A stretch of 64,000 nt of DNA from positions 186,001 to 250,000 of the forward strand of contig JAWKPA010000014.1 in the NCBI GenBank assembly GCA_041390905.1, in the 5' to 3' direction. The first letter of the stretch is position 1. Each line of letters starts with the position of its first letter. Below are positions 62,471 to 64,000 of this stretch, piece after piece. The notes below the pieces were generated by a model. The model made no database searches and was not told the origin of the DNA. It saw only the letters and a program-made list of their open reading frames with translations. The DNA is from JACKCD01 sp041390905. Lineage in GTDB: Bacteria > Chloroflexota > Anaerolineae > Promineifilales > Promineifilaceae. Both the position numbers and the translations under genes were made by a program.

Positions 62471-64000
62471 CAAATTTCACCACCAATTCCACCGTGTGGT
62501 GCTGATCATCCTGATAAATGTTCATCTCATCCACCATGTTTTGGATGAGGAACAGCCCCCAGCCACGTGGTGATTGTTCTCCGGCCAGTTTGGCGGTCAG
62601 ATCGGGCGTGTCTGCGTCCTGAACGGGCGCGCCGCCCCCTTGGTCGGTGATGTGGATAATAACGGCCGTTTCGCTTCGCGCCACGGTCATTTGCACCGGC
62701 TTGTCGGGGTCATATTGATTGCCGTGTTCCATGGCGTTCATGGTGGCTTCAGAAACGGCCGTTTTCAACCGATCCACCTGCTTTGGCGACAGCGGCAAAC
62801 CCGCCACCGCCACCGCCACCCGCTCCATCGCCTCCCGCTCATTGTCTGGCGCACTGGCAACCATAAATGTAGTCAACGTGTCCCATTTTGCAGTAGATTG
62901 GAGATTAGAGATTTGAGATTGGTGTTCATCAATCTCCAATCCCAAATCTCTACTCCCCAAACGGTGCAACGTCACCAGCGTCACGTCATCTTCCTGCTCC
63001 CAACCCTCGCCCGTAAAGGCCGCAAGCTGCTCCAGCAGGAACTCGTTGACCGTATTGCCATCGCCATGAGCCGCCAACAGCGATTGCAGGCGGGGAAAGC
63101 CAAACATCTCCCGGTCGGGGCTGTGAGCTTCCACCAGGCCGTCGCTGTAAAGCAGCAGATATTCCCCCGCTTGCAGCGTCGTCTCTTTTTCCTCATACCC
63201 CATTTGCGGCAGCAACCCCAGCGGCATTCCCCTGGCGCGAAGCTCAACAATGCCGTCGGCGGTGTGGCGATAGGGAACATCATGCCCGGCGTTGGCATAG
63301 CGCAAATGGCCGGTGGCCGGGTCAAACAGGGCATAAAAGCAGGTGACAAACATTTTGGGCGGGATTTCGGGGCAAAGCACGTCGTTGGTTCGCGCCAGCA
63401 CCGCGCCGGGCGAAACCAGCCGTTCAGCGGCGGCACGCAGAATGCTGCGGGTGGTTGCCATCACCAGGGCGGCCGGAACCCCCTTGTCAGTTACATCGGC
63501 CACAATGAAGCCGATTTTGCCGTCGTCAAAGTAAATAAAGTCATAAAAATCGCCGCCCACTTCACGGGCAGGTTGGTAATAGACGCTCACTTGATGCCCG
63601 GCAAGGTCAGGCAGTCTTTGCGGCAGCAAGGTTTGCTGAATGAGCCGGGCTACTTTTAGCTCTTGCTCAATGCGCTGCTTTTCGGCATAGGCAAGCTGCT
63701 GCTGCCGAACCAGTTGCGCCACGCGCAGAGCCGGGCCAGCCTGAACGGCCAAATCGGCCAGCAGCCTGCGGTCGTCGCTGGTATATTCCTGGTCGCTCAT
63801 GCGCTGGCTGAGGCTGATGAAGCCGATTAGTTCGGTTTGGCTGACCAGCGGGACGATCATCTGGACGTTTGCCTGGCGCAGTTGATGCAGGGCGGGCGAA
63901 TCCAGGTTGAGCCGCTCCATCTCAATGACTCCCCGGCTGTTTTGCACGTAGGCCAGCAGGGGGTCGTGGGGGGCTATGTCTAGCTGAATGTTGAGGATTT
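62454..64000 (-). CDS. GAF-SpoIIE phosphatase-RsbW kinase fusion, N-terminus beyond window
   Basis: The frame is open to the window edge (515 codons seen); the GTG at 63947 is internal. Order: GAF-like segment (VPLVSQTELIGFISLSQRMS), coiled coil (VRQQQLAYAEKQRIEQELKV), PP2C/SpoIIE phosphatase (AREVGGDFYDFIYFDDGKIG, FIVADVTDKGVPAALVMATT, LLLYSDGLVEA), then an HATPase_c kinase of the RsbW type (EATMNAMEHGNQYDP as N-box, SPRGWGLFLIQNMVDEMN as G-box). Between phosphatase and kinase, residues around 335-355 (LGLEIDEHQSQISNLQST) are translated from an in-frame GAGATTGG repeat. It can both dephosphorylate and phosphorylate the two STAS proteins downstream, controlling an unknown sigma factor or output. 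Confidence 0.92.
   Translation of the reverse strand, partial: ILNIQLDIAPHDPLLAYVQNSRGVIEMERLNLDSPALHQLRQANVQMIVPLVSQTELIGFISLSQRMSDQEYTSDDRRLLADLAVQAGPALRVAQLVRQQQLAYAEKQRIEQELKVARLIQQTLLPQRLPDLAGHQVSVYYQPAREVGGDFYDFIYFDDGKIGFIVADVTDKGVPAALVMATTRSILRAAAERLVSPGAVLARTNDVLCPEIPPKMFVTCFYALFDPATGHLRYANAGHDVPYRHTADGIVELRARGMPLGLLPQMGYEEKETTLQAGEYLLLYSDGLVEAHSPDREMFGFPRLQSLLAAHGDGNTVNEFLLEQLAAFTGEGWEQEDDVTLVTLHRLGSRDLGLEIDEHQSQISNLQSTAKWDTLTTFMVASAPDNEREAMERVAVAVAGLPLSPKQVDRLKTAVSEATMNAMEHGNQYDPDKPVQMTVARSETAVIIHITDQGGGAPVQDADTPDLTAKLAGEQSPRGWGLFLIQNMVDEMNIYQDDQHHTVELVVKFGEIGG
62894..62951. repeat. GAGATTGG-type inverted repeat inside the SpoIIE-RsbW gene
   Basis: AGATTGGAGATTAGAGATTT then CATCAATCTCCAATCCC. 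It is the same family as the intergenic hairpins but stays in frame within the linker of the gene. Confidence 0.85.

Overview
The window reads as accessory-rich chromosome from a moderately GC-rich, probably Chloroflexota (Anaerolineae/Ardenticatenia-like) bacterium. The support is the gene mix (HTH/NB-ARC STAND regulator, RHS tip, Pro-Thr-rich lipoproteins, paired FtsX permeases, NatA/NatB-type exporters, SpoIIE/STAS partner switching) and the intergenic repeats. No rRNA, tRNA or CRISPR array was recognised, so the placement is an inference.

Layout. 1-5.4 kb: an N-terminal piece of an HTH/NB-ARC regulator, a secreted PPC/carboxypeptidase-regulatory-like protein, and a 5'-truncated RHS tip carrying an M23 peptidase, overlapped by a lipoprotein gene. 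5.4-8.2 kb: a noncoding array of ten copies of the palindrome AACGGCCGTT, an antitoxin-like gene with a toxin remnant, two universal stress proteins and Hsp20. 8.4-12.4 kb: a fused type IIG-like restriction-modification enzyme. 12.5-24.6 kb: a histidine-utilisation cluster on the minus strand (ftcD, hutI, hutH, hutU, hutC) with a Rieske oxygenase, a P450, an AbiE toxin-antitoxin pair and a plus-strand DUF6883/DUF4926-like pair in between. 24.7-30 kb: DinB, an oxidoreductase, an IS5-family element with an amber-interrupted transposase, an AlkD-like glycosylase and an Ap4A phosphorylase-like protein. 30-37 kb: acetyl-CoA synthetase, then pyruvate/2-oxoacid dehydrogenase E1 alpha, E1 beta and E2, and an acyl carrier protein. 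37-42 kb: an NmrA-like gene, a frameshifted TPR lipoprotein, a duplicated nmrA 3' end, two small lysine-rich proteins, a URO-D-like protein and an ICMT-like methyltransferase. 42-51.5 kb: a LolCDE/MacB-like ABC set, two LiaF-like membrane proteins and a NatAB-like exporter with two permeases. 51.5-64 kb: P1 peptidase, pgi, DUF1003 protein, alcohol dehydrogenase-like protein, glyA, hydrolase, GNAT, FAD oxidoreductase, and a STAS/STAS/SpoIIE-kinase partner-switching module running off the window.

How the genes work together. HutH, HutU, HutI and FtcD make a complete route from histidine to glutamate with transfer of the formimino carbon to tetrahydrofolate. A near-perfect HutC-type operator lies directly in front of hutC. 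AcsA and the E1/E2 genes both produce acetyl-CoA.

The most striking signal is not a gene. AACGGCCGTT occurs about 84 times as an exact match (hand count), inside genes in all three frames and between genes, against less than one expected by chance. Several further repeat families occupy the gene junctions. One is a MITE-like palindrome with 3-bp TNA target duplications, and one of its copies has a matching unoccupied site in the same window.
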